From positions 1 through 64,000 of the forward strand of contig SUWT01000003.1 of the NCBI GenBank assembly GCA_015061335.1: 64,000 bases of DNA, given 5' to 3'. A program made the position numbers and the translations under genes. Shown piece by piece: positions 51,644 to 60,417 of this stretch (the stretch's first letter is position 1; every line of letters begins with the position of its first letter). The stretch comes from Lentimicrobiaceae bacterium (lineage in GTDB: Bacteria > Bacteroidota > Bacteroidia > Bacteroidales > F082). Below the pieces are notes generated by a model, which searched no databases, was not told where the DNA came from, and worked only from the letters and a program-made list of their open reading frames with translations.

Positions 51644-54600
51644 ATGGAAGGTGTAGAAATTATAGATGGTATTATATATGGCAGGGTGGATCCTCATATT
51701 TATGCGTTTGAAACCAATACTGTCCCGAACTTCTTGAAAGTCGGTGATACATATCGTCCTGTTAAAGTTAGGTTAGATGAATGGCGAAAACATTACAGCG
51801 ATTTGGTTCAGAGATTTGATGAAGTAGCCAAAGTTGATGAGGATACTTATTTCAGAGATTATTCGGTTCATCATTATTTGGAACATGAGAAAAAGCTTGA
51901 AAGAATAAAAGATGAAGATTTTACAGAAGACTTGTATAAATCAAATGAGTTCTTTAGAGATGCAACAGAGAAAGATATTGAGGATGCAATTGCTGATATA
52001 CAAAAGAATTTCAATGAGAATAGCGGGAAATATGTGTACTACAACATAGATGATCATTTGTCGAAAGATATTTCATACATTAGAGATGCAGATTGGAAAC
52101 CAAGAGCTAATCAACAAGTCGTAATTGACAATTATTTGAATGCTGTTAAAAATGGAAGAACGAATCTTCTTATGTATGCAGTTATGCGTTTCGGTAAATC
52201 CTTTACGGCATTATGTTGTGCTAAGGAAAGCAACGCAAAACTTGTAGTTGTCGTTTGCGGAAAGACAGACGTGAAAGAGGAATGGCGAAAAAATGTTCTT
52301 AAGCCTAAAATATTAGAAGGTTACGGATTCGTTGATACTAATGAATTGGTAAAAAATCCCAATATTATTTCTTCAGAACTTAATGACAATAAGAAAGTGG
52401 TAGTTTTTCTTACATTGCAAGATTTGTTGGGAGATAATATTAAGGATAAACATTTGGATTTGTTTAATCTTAATCAAGAAGGTAAGATAGATTTGCTTAT
52501 CATTGATGAAACACATTTCGCGGCGCGTTCCGAACAGACAGGAAAAGTGTTGAAGAATTTTCTGAAAAAAGATTTTAGACAAGAGGAAAAAGGTCAGGAC
52601 GAGAGTATTGAAGATTTGCAAGAGTGCGTAAAACAGTTTAATCCGAAAGTTAAACTTCATCTTTCAGGAACTCCTTATCGTATTTTGATGAATGGTGAAT
52701 TTACTAAAGATGATATAATAGCGTTTGTTCAATATGATGATATTGTTAGAGAACAAGAGAAATGGGATTCTGAGAATATGGAAGATGAAGAATGGAGAAA
52801 TCCATATTACGGTTTCCCGCAAATGATTAGATTCGCTTTCAATCTTAATCAATCGTCTATTGACAGACTAAATCAGATGAAGAATACAGGAGTTGATTTT
52901 CATTTGAACACATTATTCAGACCAGCATCGTTGAACAAGGATGAAGACAACAATTATAAGAAATTCAAATATGAGAATGAAGTCTTGGATTTGCTTTATG
53001 CAATTGATGGAGCAAAAACAGATGAGAATATCTTCAGTTTTTTGAATTACGATAAAATCAAAAAAGGTAAAATGTGCCGTCATATTGTGATGGTACTTCC
53101 TTATAGAGCTTCATGTGATGCTATGGAGAATATGTTGAAAAACAATCATTTCAACAATCTTAATGATTACGAGCTTATAAATGTGGCAGGATTGGATTCT
53201 CCTAAAAAGTATTCTAACGCAGTGAACAATGTCATTAATGTTATAAATGATATAAAGGATTACGAGGAGAAAGACCAGAAGACAATAACTCTGACAGTAG
53301 GAAGAATGCTTACAGGAAGCACCGTCGAGTATTGGGATACAATGATATATCTTAAAGATACGTTATCGCCGCAAGAATATGATCAGGCGATATTCCGTCT
53401 TCAAAGTCAATACGTAAAGACGATAAAAGGTAAAGATGGAAAAGAGATAAAGTACGATATGAAACCTCAAACTCTTCTGGTTGATTTTGATCCGACAAGA
53501 ATGTTTGTGATGCAGAATAGAAAGTCATTGATTTCTAATATAAATACTTCTATAAGAGGAAACGATGAGTTAGAAAACAGGTTGAAAGAAGAGCTGAGAA
53601 TATCTCCAATTATATTGTTTAATAAGGATAAGATAAAGAAAGTAGAGCCTACGGATATTATTGATGAAGTATGCAAATATTCTGCTAATAAAAGTATTTT
53701 GGATGAAACTTTTGATGTTTCCGTTGACAATACATTTTTTGATGATGAGATATTTTTGTCACTGATAAGTAAACAACCTGAAATGTCGGCACATGGAACA
53801 GTGTTTATTTCCAAACCCAATATAGGTGAGGAAGATGACGCAGAAACTGAAGAAACAGATGTGAATGCAGAAGGTGAGAAAATAAAATCACAAGAAAAAG
53901 AATCAGAAAAAGATGATGATAGAGAACAAAAGTCATTGATAAGAAAATTACAGACATATTATTTTAAGATCTTGCTGTTTGCATATCTTTCTGATTTGGA
54001 GGAAAAGACAATATCAGACATAATAAATAATATTGAAAATGATGATAATGCAAAACGTATAGCAAATAATATCCAGCTCGATATAGAAGGATTAAAATAT
54101 ATCAGAGAGAAGATACATCCGGTGGCACTCAATGAATTGGAAAATAAAATCAATAATATGGATCGTTTGAGTGGAGATTATGAAGCAGATGTCAAGACTG
54201 CGATGCGTAGGTTCTCTCGATTGTCTGAGTCCGAAATAATAACACCAGAATGGATAGCGAAAGATATGATAGAACTTCTCCCTGATGATATTGGTAAAGA
54301 TTTTAAGTTCTTGAATATTGCTGGTAAAACAGGAGAGTTTGAGTATGCTATAATAAAAAGATATGGAGACGATATCAAGAATAATATTTATACAATACCT
54401 ACTTCTGGCGTTACATACGAATGTACTCGCAAGATGTTTCAGTTGTTAGGAATACCAACAAAAAATATATATACGGATTTTAATTCGTTCGATTTAATAG
54501 ATAAAAACAAGAATCAAGATATAATAAAAACGTTATCAGATATGAAGTTTGATGCAGTAGTAGGAAATCCACCTTATCAAGAAGAAGGTCTTAATACGAG

Positions 54601-55573
54601 AAAAGCACCGATATATCATTTGTTTTATGATCTTGCTTTTAATTTGTCTGATAAGGTTTCACTTATATCGCCAGCCAGATTTTTATACAGGGTGGGACAA
54701 ACACCAAAAGGATGGATGGATAGAATTTTAAATGACAAGCATTTTAAAGTTGTCGATTATTTCCAAAAATCAATAGATGTTTTTCCTACTGTTGTTATAA
54801 AAGGCGGTGTAGCTATTACATACCGTGATACAAAACAAGATTTTGGAAAGATAGAGTTCTTTTCAAATTTTCCTGAGTTAAAGACAATATTGCAAAAAGT
54901 ATATATTCATAACGATTTTAAAAAAGAGGAATTTTCAAGAATAGTTTCATCTCAGGGAATTTATAGATTCTCCAATTTGGCATTAAAAGAACATCCTGAA
55001 ATTTTAGCTATTCAAGGTCAAGGAACAGCAGCAAAAATTACATCAAGAGGTTTTGAAAAATTATCAGATATATTTTTGGCAACAGAACCTGAAAATACAG
55101 ATGATTATGTTAAGATAATAGGTTTGTCAAATGGTCGTCGTGTTTTGAAGTGGATAAAGGTATCTTATATTCAAAATGTAGATTCTCTAAATTTTTATAA
55201 GGTTTTTGTGCCTGAGGCAAATGGTACAGGAGCAATAGGTGAGGTGTTAAGTACGCCGATGATCGGCTCGCCGATGATCGGCCATACAGATACATTTTTA
55301 ACTGTCGGAATGTTTAATGATTATGGAGATGCTAATAATTGTTTGAAATATGTCAGTTCCAAATTTGCTAGAACGTTGTTAGGAACTTTGAAGGCTACTC
55401 AGCATAATCCACGAGATACATGGGCAAATGTTCCTCTTCAAGATTTTACAGAAAAATCAGATATAGATTGGACTCAACCAATATCAGATATAGACAAGCA
55501 ACTTTACAGAAAGTATAATCTGTCAGAAGAAGAAATTGCTTTCATAGAAAGAATGATAAAATCGATGGAGTAG
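51644..55573 (+). CDS. GIY-YIG / SF2 helicase / N6-adenine methylase fusion restriction enzyme
   Basis: 1309 residues. Residues about 10-80 resemble a T5orf172-type GIY-YIG domain: HIYAFETNTVPNFLKVGDTY, RPVKVRLDEWRKHY (catalytic-type Arg), then YFRDYSVHHYLE, where an Asp stands near the usual Glu. The SF2 translocase follows: AVMRFGKSFTAL (Walker A, about 179), LLIIDETHFA (about 285), LHLSGTPYRI (about 339), and AIFRLQSQ (about 581). After an acidic linker (about 728-762) comes a gamma-type N6-adenine methylase: IITPEWIAKDM, FLNIAGKTGEF (about 889) and VVGNPPYQEEG (about 975). The C-terminal 270 residues should be the target-recognition domain. The order recalls type ISP enzymes, with a GIY-YIG domain in place of the Mrr-type nuclease. 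Confidence 0.85.
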   Translation: MEGVEIIDGIIYGRVDPHIYAFETNTVPNFLKVGDTYRPVKVRLDEWRKHYSDLVQRFDEVAKVDEDTYFRDYSVHHYLEHEKKLERIKDEDFTEDLYKSNEFFRDATEKDIEDAIADIQKNFNENSGKYVYYNIDDHLSKDISYIRDADWKPRANQQVVIDNYLNAVKNGRTNLLMYAVMRFGKSFTALCCAKESNAKLVVVVCGKTDVKEEWRKNVLKPKILEGYGFVDTNELVKNPNIISSELNDNKKVVVFLTLQDLLGDNIKDKHLDLFNLNQEGKIDLLIIDETHFAARSEQTGKVLKNFLKKDFRQEEKGQDESIEDLQECVKQFNPKVKLHLSGTPYRILMNGEFTKDDIIAFVQYDDIVREQEKWDSENMEDEEWRNPYYGFPQMIRFAFNLNQSSIDRLNQMKNTGVDFHLNTLFRPASLNKDEDNNYKKFKYENEVLDLLYAIDGAKTDENIFSFLNYDKIKKGKMCRHIVMVLPYRASCDAMENMLKNNHFNNLNDYELINVAGLDSPKKYSNAVNNVINVINDIKDYEEKDQKTITLTVGRMLTGSTVEYWDTMIYLKDTLSPQEYDQAIFRLQSQYVKTIKGKDGKEIKYDMKPQTLLVDFDPTRMFVMQNRKSLISNINTSIRGNDELENRLKEELRISPIILFNKDKIKKVEPTDIIDEVCKYSANKSILDETFDVSVDNTFFDDEIFLSLISKQPEMSAHGTVFISKPNIGEEDDAETEETDVNAEGEKIKSQEKESEKDDDREQKSLIRKLQTYYFKILLFAYLSDLEEKTISDIINNIENDDNAKRIANNIQLDIEGLKYIREKIHPVALNELENKINNMDRLSGDYEADVKTAMRRFSRLSESEIITPEWIAKDMIELLPDDIGKDFKFLNIAGKTGEFEYAIIKRYGDDIKNNIYTIPTSGVTYECTRKMFQLLGIPTKNIYTDFNSFDLIDKNKNQDIIKTLSDMKFDAVVGNPPYQEEGLNTRKAPIYHLFYDLAFNLSDKVSLISPARFLYRVGQTPKGWMDRILNDKHFKVVDYFQKSIDVFPTVVIKGGVAITYRDTKQDFGKIEFFSNFPELKTILQKVYIHNDFKKEEFSRIVSSQGIYRFSNLALKEHPEILAIQGQGTAAKITSRGFEKLSDIFLATEPENTDDYVKIIGLSNGRRVLKWIKVSYIQNVDSLNFYKVFVPEANGTGAIGEVLSTPMIGSPMIGHTDTFLTVGMFNDYGDANNCLKYVSSKFARTLLGTLKATQHNPRDTWANVPLQDFTEKSDIDWTQPISDIDKQLYRKYNLSEEEIAFIERMIKSME
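55255..55285. repeat. 15-bp tandem duplication inside the target-recognition region
   Basis: CGCCGATGATCGGC occurs twice head to tail with period 15, encoding PMIGS-PMIGH in the C-terminal specificity region of the 1309-residue enzyme. Confidence 0.85.
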
Positions 55574-55608
55574 AGAATGTGTATTGATGTAGGTAAATAA
55601 AAAAACGT

Positions 55609-56421
55609 ATGGCATTATTTTCAGAAAGATATGGGTATGTAAAACCTGACGACATTATAATAAGAGAAAGAATAAACGAACCAATATTAAATAGTATTGA
55701 CAACTGGCTTTATGATATTCCTGAGGATAATAAATGGTTTGAGATACAACGTTTTTTTTGGACACGATTTTTGAATAATAAGGTGTCAGATTTAGACAAG
55801 CAATGGGATTTTCATTATTATGATATAGTTAGAAAATACATTGGTAGCCGAGACATTGAATGGTATAAAAAATTAGATGCAATCGAATTTATACTGCCGT
55901 ATATTAAAGATGAGTACGGAGATTCTTTTTGCGAACAAGAAATAGACGAGTTAAATGCTGAATTCAGCAGACATAATTTTGCTTATCGTATCATTGATTA
56001 TAAAATTGTTGAAGTTAATTCTGAGGAAGAGATTCGTTCGATTGAAAATGCTCTCGATAATCCTATATCAGAAGTTGGCGTTCATTTAAGAACAGCGTTG
56101 GAAAAAATATCTTCATCACAAAAAGAACCTGATAGCAGAAACTCCATTAAGGAATCAATCTCTGCTGTTGAATGTTATTGCCGAAACAAAACAAATACTA
56201 CATCATTTGGAGCTGCAATAAATCAAATAGAGAAAAAAATATATATCAACAAGCAGTTGAAAGAAGGACTAAACAAGATTTATGCATACACATGTAATGG
56301 CGATACAGGTATTCGCCATGCATTGATGGATGATGATAATCCACCTACAAAAGATGAGGCGATTTTTATGTTGGTAATGTGTAGTGCTTTTATTAATTAC
56401 TTTACAAAGAAGTTAGGGTGA
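55609..56421 (+). CDS. AbiJ-NTD4 family abortive-infection-like protein
   Basis: 270 residues. The opening FSERYGYVKPDDIIIRERIN ... LNSIDNWLYDI is the AbiJ_NTD4 signature, followed by WYKKLDAIEFILPYI and NAEFSRHNFAYRIIDYKIVEV. The C-terminal half (about 150-270) is all helical: ALEKISSSQKEPDSRNSIKE, ISAVECYCRNKTNTTSFGAA and GDTGIRHALMDDDNPPTKDE, with an Arg-His pair that recalls HEPN-type nuclease or Abi domains. AbiJ proteins block phage growth by stopping the infected cell. It is third in the cluster, 35 bases after the methylase fusion, with a plausible role as a backup to restriction (inference). Confidence 0.82.
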   Translation: MALFSERYGYVKPDDIIIRERINEPILNSIDNWLYDIPEDNKWFEIQRFFWTRFLNNKVSDLDKQWDFHYYDIVRKYIGSRDIEWYKKLDAIEFILPYIKDEYGDSFCEQEIDELNAEFSRHNFAYRIIDYKIVEVNSEEEIRSIENALDNPISEVGVHLRTALEKISSSQKEPDSRNSIKESISAVECYCRNKTNTTSFGAAINQIEKKIYINKQLKEGLNKIYAYTCNGDTGIRHALMDDDNPPTKDEAIFMLVMCSAFINYFTKKLG

Positions 56422-56465
56422 ATAAAGTATAGTAAATTGTTGTATAGTTGTCACAATTAAGAAAA

Positions 56466-57362
56466 ATGGAATTTTATAATAAGACAAAATATAATATTGA
56501 CGATATATATTATTTAATAGAAAGTGAAGCAGAAGAATCTATTTATCTCGACTTTAAAGCAGCAGGTTCACTGAGTAAAGAACCTAAGAAAAAAGAAGAA
56601 ATAGCAAAAGATGTATCTGCTTTCGCAAACTCAGATGGTGGTATCATTGTATATGGTTTAGAGGAGCGAGACCATAAAGCTCACAAATTATCATATATAG
56701 ACGGAAATACGTATACAAAAGAGTGGTTAGAACAGGTTGTTCTAGATAATATCCAACGGCGAATAGAAAACCTTGAAATATTCCCAATTCGAGAAAACGG
56801 CGATATGACCAAGACGATTTATGTTGTCAAAATTCCTCGTAGTAGTAACTCTCCTCATATGAGTGCAGACAAGTGTTATTATAAGCGCAATAATTTTCGC
56901 TCTGTTAAGATGGAAGAATATGAGGTTAGAGATTTGTTTTATCGAGAGTCGGTCCCAGATTTAAGGATATCAGAATATTTATTTGATAAAATTAAGGAAG
57001 ATTCAGACTGCATAACATTTTGTATTCTGGTTCAAGTCGCAAATATTAGTAATACAATAGCGACACTATATAAGTTGAATTGTTACATAAGTGCTTTTGA
57101 AAATATTCACAATTATTGTGGTAAGTATATATCAGAATTTATAAGTCCAACTATAGTAAATGATAATAAATTGAAAATTTCTGAAATGGGAAAATGTCCG
57201 TTGTTTCCTAATGAGGTCTTGGATATGTTAAGAGTTGAATTTCAAATTAAAAAAGATAAAATTCATGACTTCGTCAATAATACAACATTCGAATTTGTTC
57301 TGATGTTTGCAAACAAAACAGACAAGGTATCTTTTTTAGCCAAAGATTTTAATTTCAATTAA
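56466..57362 (+). CDS. Schlafen-type AlbA_2 domain protein
   Basis: About 298 residues from ATG 56466 (an in-frame TTG at 56448 is rejected because a proper ATG with A-rich leader follows). Residues about 16-160 are an AlbA_2/Schlafen core: ESEAEESIYLDFKAAGSLSK, DVSAFANSDGGIIVYGLEE, FPIRENGDMTKTIYVVKIPR and CYYKRNNFRSVKMEEYEVRDL. Acidic residues (Glu23, Asp29, Asp49) sit where Schlafen RNases have theirs. The C-terminal 130 residues are beta-rich with no recognised family. AlbA_2 proteins occur in defence loci and as transcription regulators, so either RNA/DNA cleavage or regulation of the cluster is possible. Confidence 0.82.
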   Translation: MEFYNKTKYNIDDIYYLIESEAEESIYLDFKAAGSLSKEPKKKEEIAKDVSAFANSDGGIIVYGLEERDHKAHKLSYIDGNTYTKEWLEQVVLDNIQRRIENLEIFPIRENGDMTKTIYVVKIPRSSNSPHMSADKCYYKRNNFRSVKMEEYEVRDLFYRESVPDLRISEYLFDKIKEDSDCITFCILVQVANISNTIATLYKLNCYISAFENIHNYCGKYISEFISPTIVNDNKLKISEMGKCPLFPNEVLDMLRVEFQIKKDKIHDFVNNTTFEFVLMFANKTDKVSFLAKDFNFN

Positions 57363-57387
57363 AATTAAAACAATCTCTGAGAACACT

Positions 57388-58167
57388 ATGCTCCTCCCAT
57401 CAATGACATATAAAGAGATGTACGATAATCTCGCAGCAGACCTTGAAAAGATTAAGATAAAGAAAGAATATCTTTTGCCGAGGGCTGTTAAAGAACTCAA
57501 AAAGGAAATGAGATTTCCTGCTTGGAGATACTATGAATATACAATTCCAGCCTCGGGTAATAAGTATGTAATATTCTTCTATGCAGATAACAAATTCTCT
57601 GTTCAAAATCCTAAAACAGATTATTTTTGTCTTGCATACGATGATGATGGTAGAAATGTAATTAAATGGGGTGCAAGATGTTTTGTGCCAGATGGTGGAG
57701 AAATGATGCTTCTCAGAGAAATACAACTATATACAATTCACTTTTTCGCTAGATATAAAGAACGCTGGTTAAATAATGAATCGAGATATAAAAACATGTC
57801 GCTCAGTGCAAATGATGTTGCTTGCATATATCTGTCAAGAAACAAAGATAATGCAATGCCAATCGAAATGAATGATGAGATTAATAAACGTTTAGATAAA
57901 TACGGAGAAGGAGCAAAGTACGGATATCGTGTCAGAGACGGATTTTGCTTCACACTGACAGATGGTCAACAGGTGAAAGGAGAAGATTCCAAAGAGAGAC
58001 CCATAGCGCGATACGTAGTGTATAAAACCTTTATGAACGAGTCAGACATGGCTGATACGCAACTGTCAGCCATAGATAAAGAATATTACCAATCTTGGTT
58101 GCAATACCAACGAGTTATGCAAGAGAAATTGCAAAGCGGCAATACAACCTTAATACTTGAAAAATAG
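57388..58167 (+). CDS. Unknown protein closing the defence cluster
   Basis: 259 residues; ATG 57403 is a second possible start. Not recognised. The N-terminal half is a mixed alpha-beta segment (YEYTIPASGNKYVIFFYADN, KTDYFCLAYDDDGRNVIKWG). The middle has a repeated aromatic pattern (QLYTIHFFARYKERWL), and there is a lone motif GARCFVP. A second half with GYRVRDGFCFTLTDGQQVKG and MNESDMADTQLSAIDKEY follows. No signal peptide, membrane segment or nuclease motif is visible. It is fifth in the cluster, 25 bases after the AlbA_2 gene, and is followed by repeat-rich DNA; its place suggests it travels with the defence genes, but function is unknown. Confidence 0.75.
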   Translation: MLLPSMTYKEMYDNLAADLEKIKIKKEYLLPRAVKELKKEMRFPAWRYYEYTIPASGNKYVIFFYADNKFSVQNPKTDYFCLAYDDDGRNVIKWGARCFVPDGGEMMLLREIQLYTIHFFARYKERWLNNESRYKNMSLSANDVACIYLSRNKDNAMPIEMNDEINKRLDKYGEGAKYGYRVRDGFCFTLTDGQQVKGEDSKERPIARYVVYKTFMNESDMADTQLSAIDKEYYQSWLQYQRVMQEKLQSGNTTLILEK

Positions 58168-58523
58168 TCGAAAGACAAAAGTCTAAAGTCTAAAGGGAAG
58201 AAGTATGAACCACCTTCCTACCAAGTTCCTAATCATTTTAAACCTGAGAAACTGAAAATCTGAAAACCTGAGACGTCAAAATCTCCAACTTTGAGACTCT
58301 GTGTCTTTGCGACCTATTATCAAAAAATCTCCTATCATCTGCATCAGATGACCTTAAATTCAGACAAGAAATTCGATGATTTCAGTCAAGATAATTAATT
58401 TTCAAAAAAAGTAAAACTATCACAAAATTCCTTACATTTGCAAAGGGCATTAAGCTCATGACCCATGGCTCACAGCTCAATGCAAAAATCTTGAATTATT
58501 AATTATTATAAAAATAACAATAT
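58168..58523. repeat. Repeat-derived intergenic region before transketolase
   Basis: 356 bases without a gene. It contains decayed intergenic repeats (GACAAAAGTCTAAAGTCTAAAG at 58174-58195, much like 47109-47130; a CTGAGAAACTGAAAATCTG-like track; CTGTGTCTTTGCGACC near 58300, recalling 47230-47257), then the transketolase -7 element at 58433-58440 and a GGCTCACAGCTCAATG stretch (58467-58482) in the leader. Confidence 0.8.
58433..58440 (+). promoter_or_regulatory. -7 promoter element of the transketolase operon
   Basis: TACATTTG; leader of about 78 bases. Confidence 0.6.
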
Positions 58524-59366
58524 ATGGAAATCAATCAGTTAAAAGATGTAGCATCACAGGTAAGACGTGATATCATCAGAATGGTTCATGCTTGTCAATC
58601 AGGACACCCAGGCGGTTCATTGGGAGCTACCGACATCGTCACGGCTCTTTATTTCGATCAAATGCAAATCAATCCTGAGAAATTTGCGATGGATGGAGCA
58701 GGAGAGGACGTGTTCTTCCTTTCTAACGGTCACATCAGCCCAATGTTCTATAGCGTTTTGGCACGTCGCGGATATTTCCCTGTCTCAGAATTGGCAACAT
58801 TCCGTCGCCTCGGCACTCGCCTTCAAGGTCACCCTACAACAGCAGAAAACCTCCCAGGCGTAAGAGTAGCCAGCGGTTCTTTAGGACAAGGCATGTCGGT
58901 GGCAATAGGCGTCGCTGAAGCCAAAAAACTCATGAAAGATGACCATATCGTTTACGTCTTGATGGGCGACGGCGAACAAGAAGAAGGTCAGATCTGGGAA
59001 GCAGCAATGTATGCTCCGGCTAAAAAGGTCGATAACCTCATCGCCATCGTTGACTACAACAAAAAACAAATCGACGGCTCAACAGACGATGTCATGAACC
59101 TCGGCGACCTCAGAGCTAAATACGAATCTTTCGGATGGAAAGTCTGGGAATGCAACGGCAATGACATGCAGGAAGTCGTTGACACATTGACAAAAATGCG
59201 CGAAAACACTCACAAAGGTCAGGCTCAGATCCTTCTCGCACACACAGAAATGGGTATGGGTGTTGACTTCATGATGGGAACTCATAAATGGCACGGCGTC
59301 GCACCTAACGACGAACAAGCCGCTAACGCTTTATCACAACTTAAAGAAACTTTAGGAGATTATTAA
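58524..59366 (+). CDS. Transketolase, N-terminal subunit
   Basis: 280 residues covering the ThDP pyrophosphate-binding half of transketolase. Motifs: HACQSGHPGGSLGATDIVTAL, FFLSNGHISPMFYSVLA, RLQGHPTTAENLPGVRVASG and the ThDP/Mg signature MGDGEQEEGQIWEAAMYA to NLIAIVDYNKKQIDG. The C-terminal half is a separate gene 18 bases downstream, so this is the split two-subunit form. It is rich in C-ending codons, unlike the AT-rich neighbours, typical of a highly expressed gene. It moves two-carbon units in the pentose phosphate pathway. Confidence 0.95.
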   Translation: MEINQLKDVASQVRRDIIRMVHACQSGHPGGSLGATDIVTALYFDQMQINPEKFAMDGAGEDVFFLSNGHISPMFYSVLARRGYFPVSELATFRRLGTRLQGHPTTAENLPGVRVASGSLGQGMSVAIGVAEAKKLMKDDHIVYVLMGDGEQEEGQIWEAAMYAPAKKVDNLIAIVDYNKKQIDGSTDDVMNLGDLRAKYESFGWKVWECNGNDMQEVVDTLTKMRENTHKGQAQILLAHTEMGMGVDFMMGTHKWHGVAPNDEQAANALSQLKETLGDY

Positions 59367-59384
59367 TTTCAAAAACACATTATC

Positions 59385-60341
59385 ATGGATTTCACAGTAC
59401 AAAATTATAAAGATACAAGATCAGGATTTGGTGAAGGTCTTTTAGAAGCAGCAAAACGCAATCCTAAAGTCGTTGGTCTCTGCGCCGACTTAATCGGTTC
59501 TCTCAAGATGGACGCTTTCGCAAAAGAATTCCCGGAAAGATTTTTCCAAGTGGGTATCGCAGAAGCTAATATGATCGGCATCGCTGCAGGTTTGAGCATC
59601 GGCGGCATGGTTCCTTTCACAGGTACTTTCGCTAACTTCTCAACAGCTCGCGTCTTTGACCAAATCCGTCAAGTGGTTTCTTATTCAAATAAAAACGTCA
59701 AGATCTGCGCTTCACACGCTGGTCTCACTCTCGGCGAAGACGGTGCTACTCACCAGACTTTAGAAGACATCGGCATGATGAAGATGTTACCTAACATGAC
59801 AGTCATCGTCCCATGCGACTTCAACCAGACAAAAGCTGCAACTATCGCTGTAGCAGAACACGACGGTCCTGTTTACTTACGTTTTGGTCGTCCGAAAGTA
59901 GCTAACTTCACTCCAGCCGATGAGCCATTCGTAATAGGTAAGGCTCAGATGATGCAAGAAGGTACAGACGTGACAATCTTCGCTTGCGGTCATATGGTAT
60001 GGAAAGCTGTTCAGGCACTTCCAATCTTGAAAGAAATGGGTATCAACGTAGAACTTATCAATATCCACACAATTAAACCTCTTGACGTTGAAGCAGTCAT
60101 CGCATCAGCCAAGAAGACAGGTTGCGTTGTCACAGCAGAAGAACACCAACTCAACGGCGGTCTGTTCGACAGCATCTCACAAGTACTTTCAAGAAACTGC
60201 CCAACTCCAATGGAAGCAGTAGCGGTATTCGATCAATACGGACAAAGCGGCACACCAGACGAACTCTTGAAACACTATCATTTAGATACAGAAGACATCG
60301 TCGAAGCAGCCAAGAGAGCTATCGCAAGAAAAAATAAATAA
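59385..60341 (+). CDS. Transketolase, C-terminal subunit
   Basis: 318 residues with the pyrimidine-binding and C-terminal domains. Motifs: VGLCADLIGSLKMDAFAKEF, FFQVGIAEANMIGIAAGLS (catalytic Glu), GMVPFTGTFANFSTARVFDQI, ASHAGLTLGEDGATHQTLED and the C-terminal GHMVWKAVQALPILKE with VVTAEEHQLNGGLFD. Together with the preceding gene it makes a complete transketolase. Codon choice is again biased to C-ending codons. It ends at the hairpin 60363-60398. Confidence 0.95.
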   Translation: MDFTVQNYKDTRSGFGEGLLEAAKRNPKVVGLCADLIGSLKMDAFAKEFPERFFQVGIAEANMIGIAAGLSIGGMVPFTGTFANFSTARVFDQIRQVVSYSNKNVKICASHAGLTLGEDGATHQTLEDIGMMKMLPNMTVIVPCDFNQTKAATIAVAEHDGPVYLRFGRPKVANFTPADEPFVIGKAQMMQEGTDVTIFACGHMVWKAVQALPILKEMGINVELINIHTIKPLDVEAVIASAKKTGCVVTAEEHQLNGGLFDSISQVLSRNCPTPMEAVAVFDQYGQSGTPDELLKHYHLDTEDIVEAAKRAIARKNK

Positions 60342-60362
60342 TCTATATTTTGTATAAAAAGA

Positions 60363-60398
60363 AAATCCCGTGAGAATAATACCTCCGGGATTTTTTTA
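60363..60398 (+). terminator. Terminator after the transketolase operon
   Basis: AAATCCCG (60363-60370) pairs with CGGGATTT (60386-60393), followed by a T run. Confidence 0.85.
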
Positions 60399-60417
60399 TT
60401 GATAAATTTAAAAGAAA

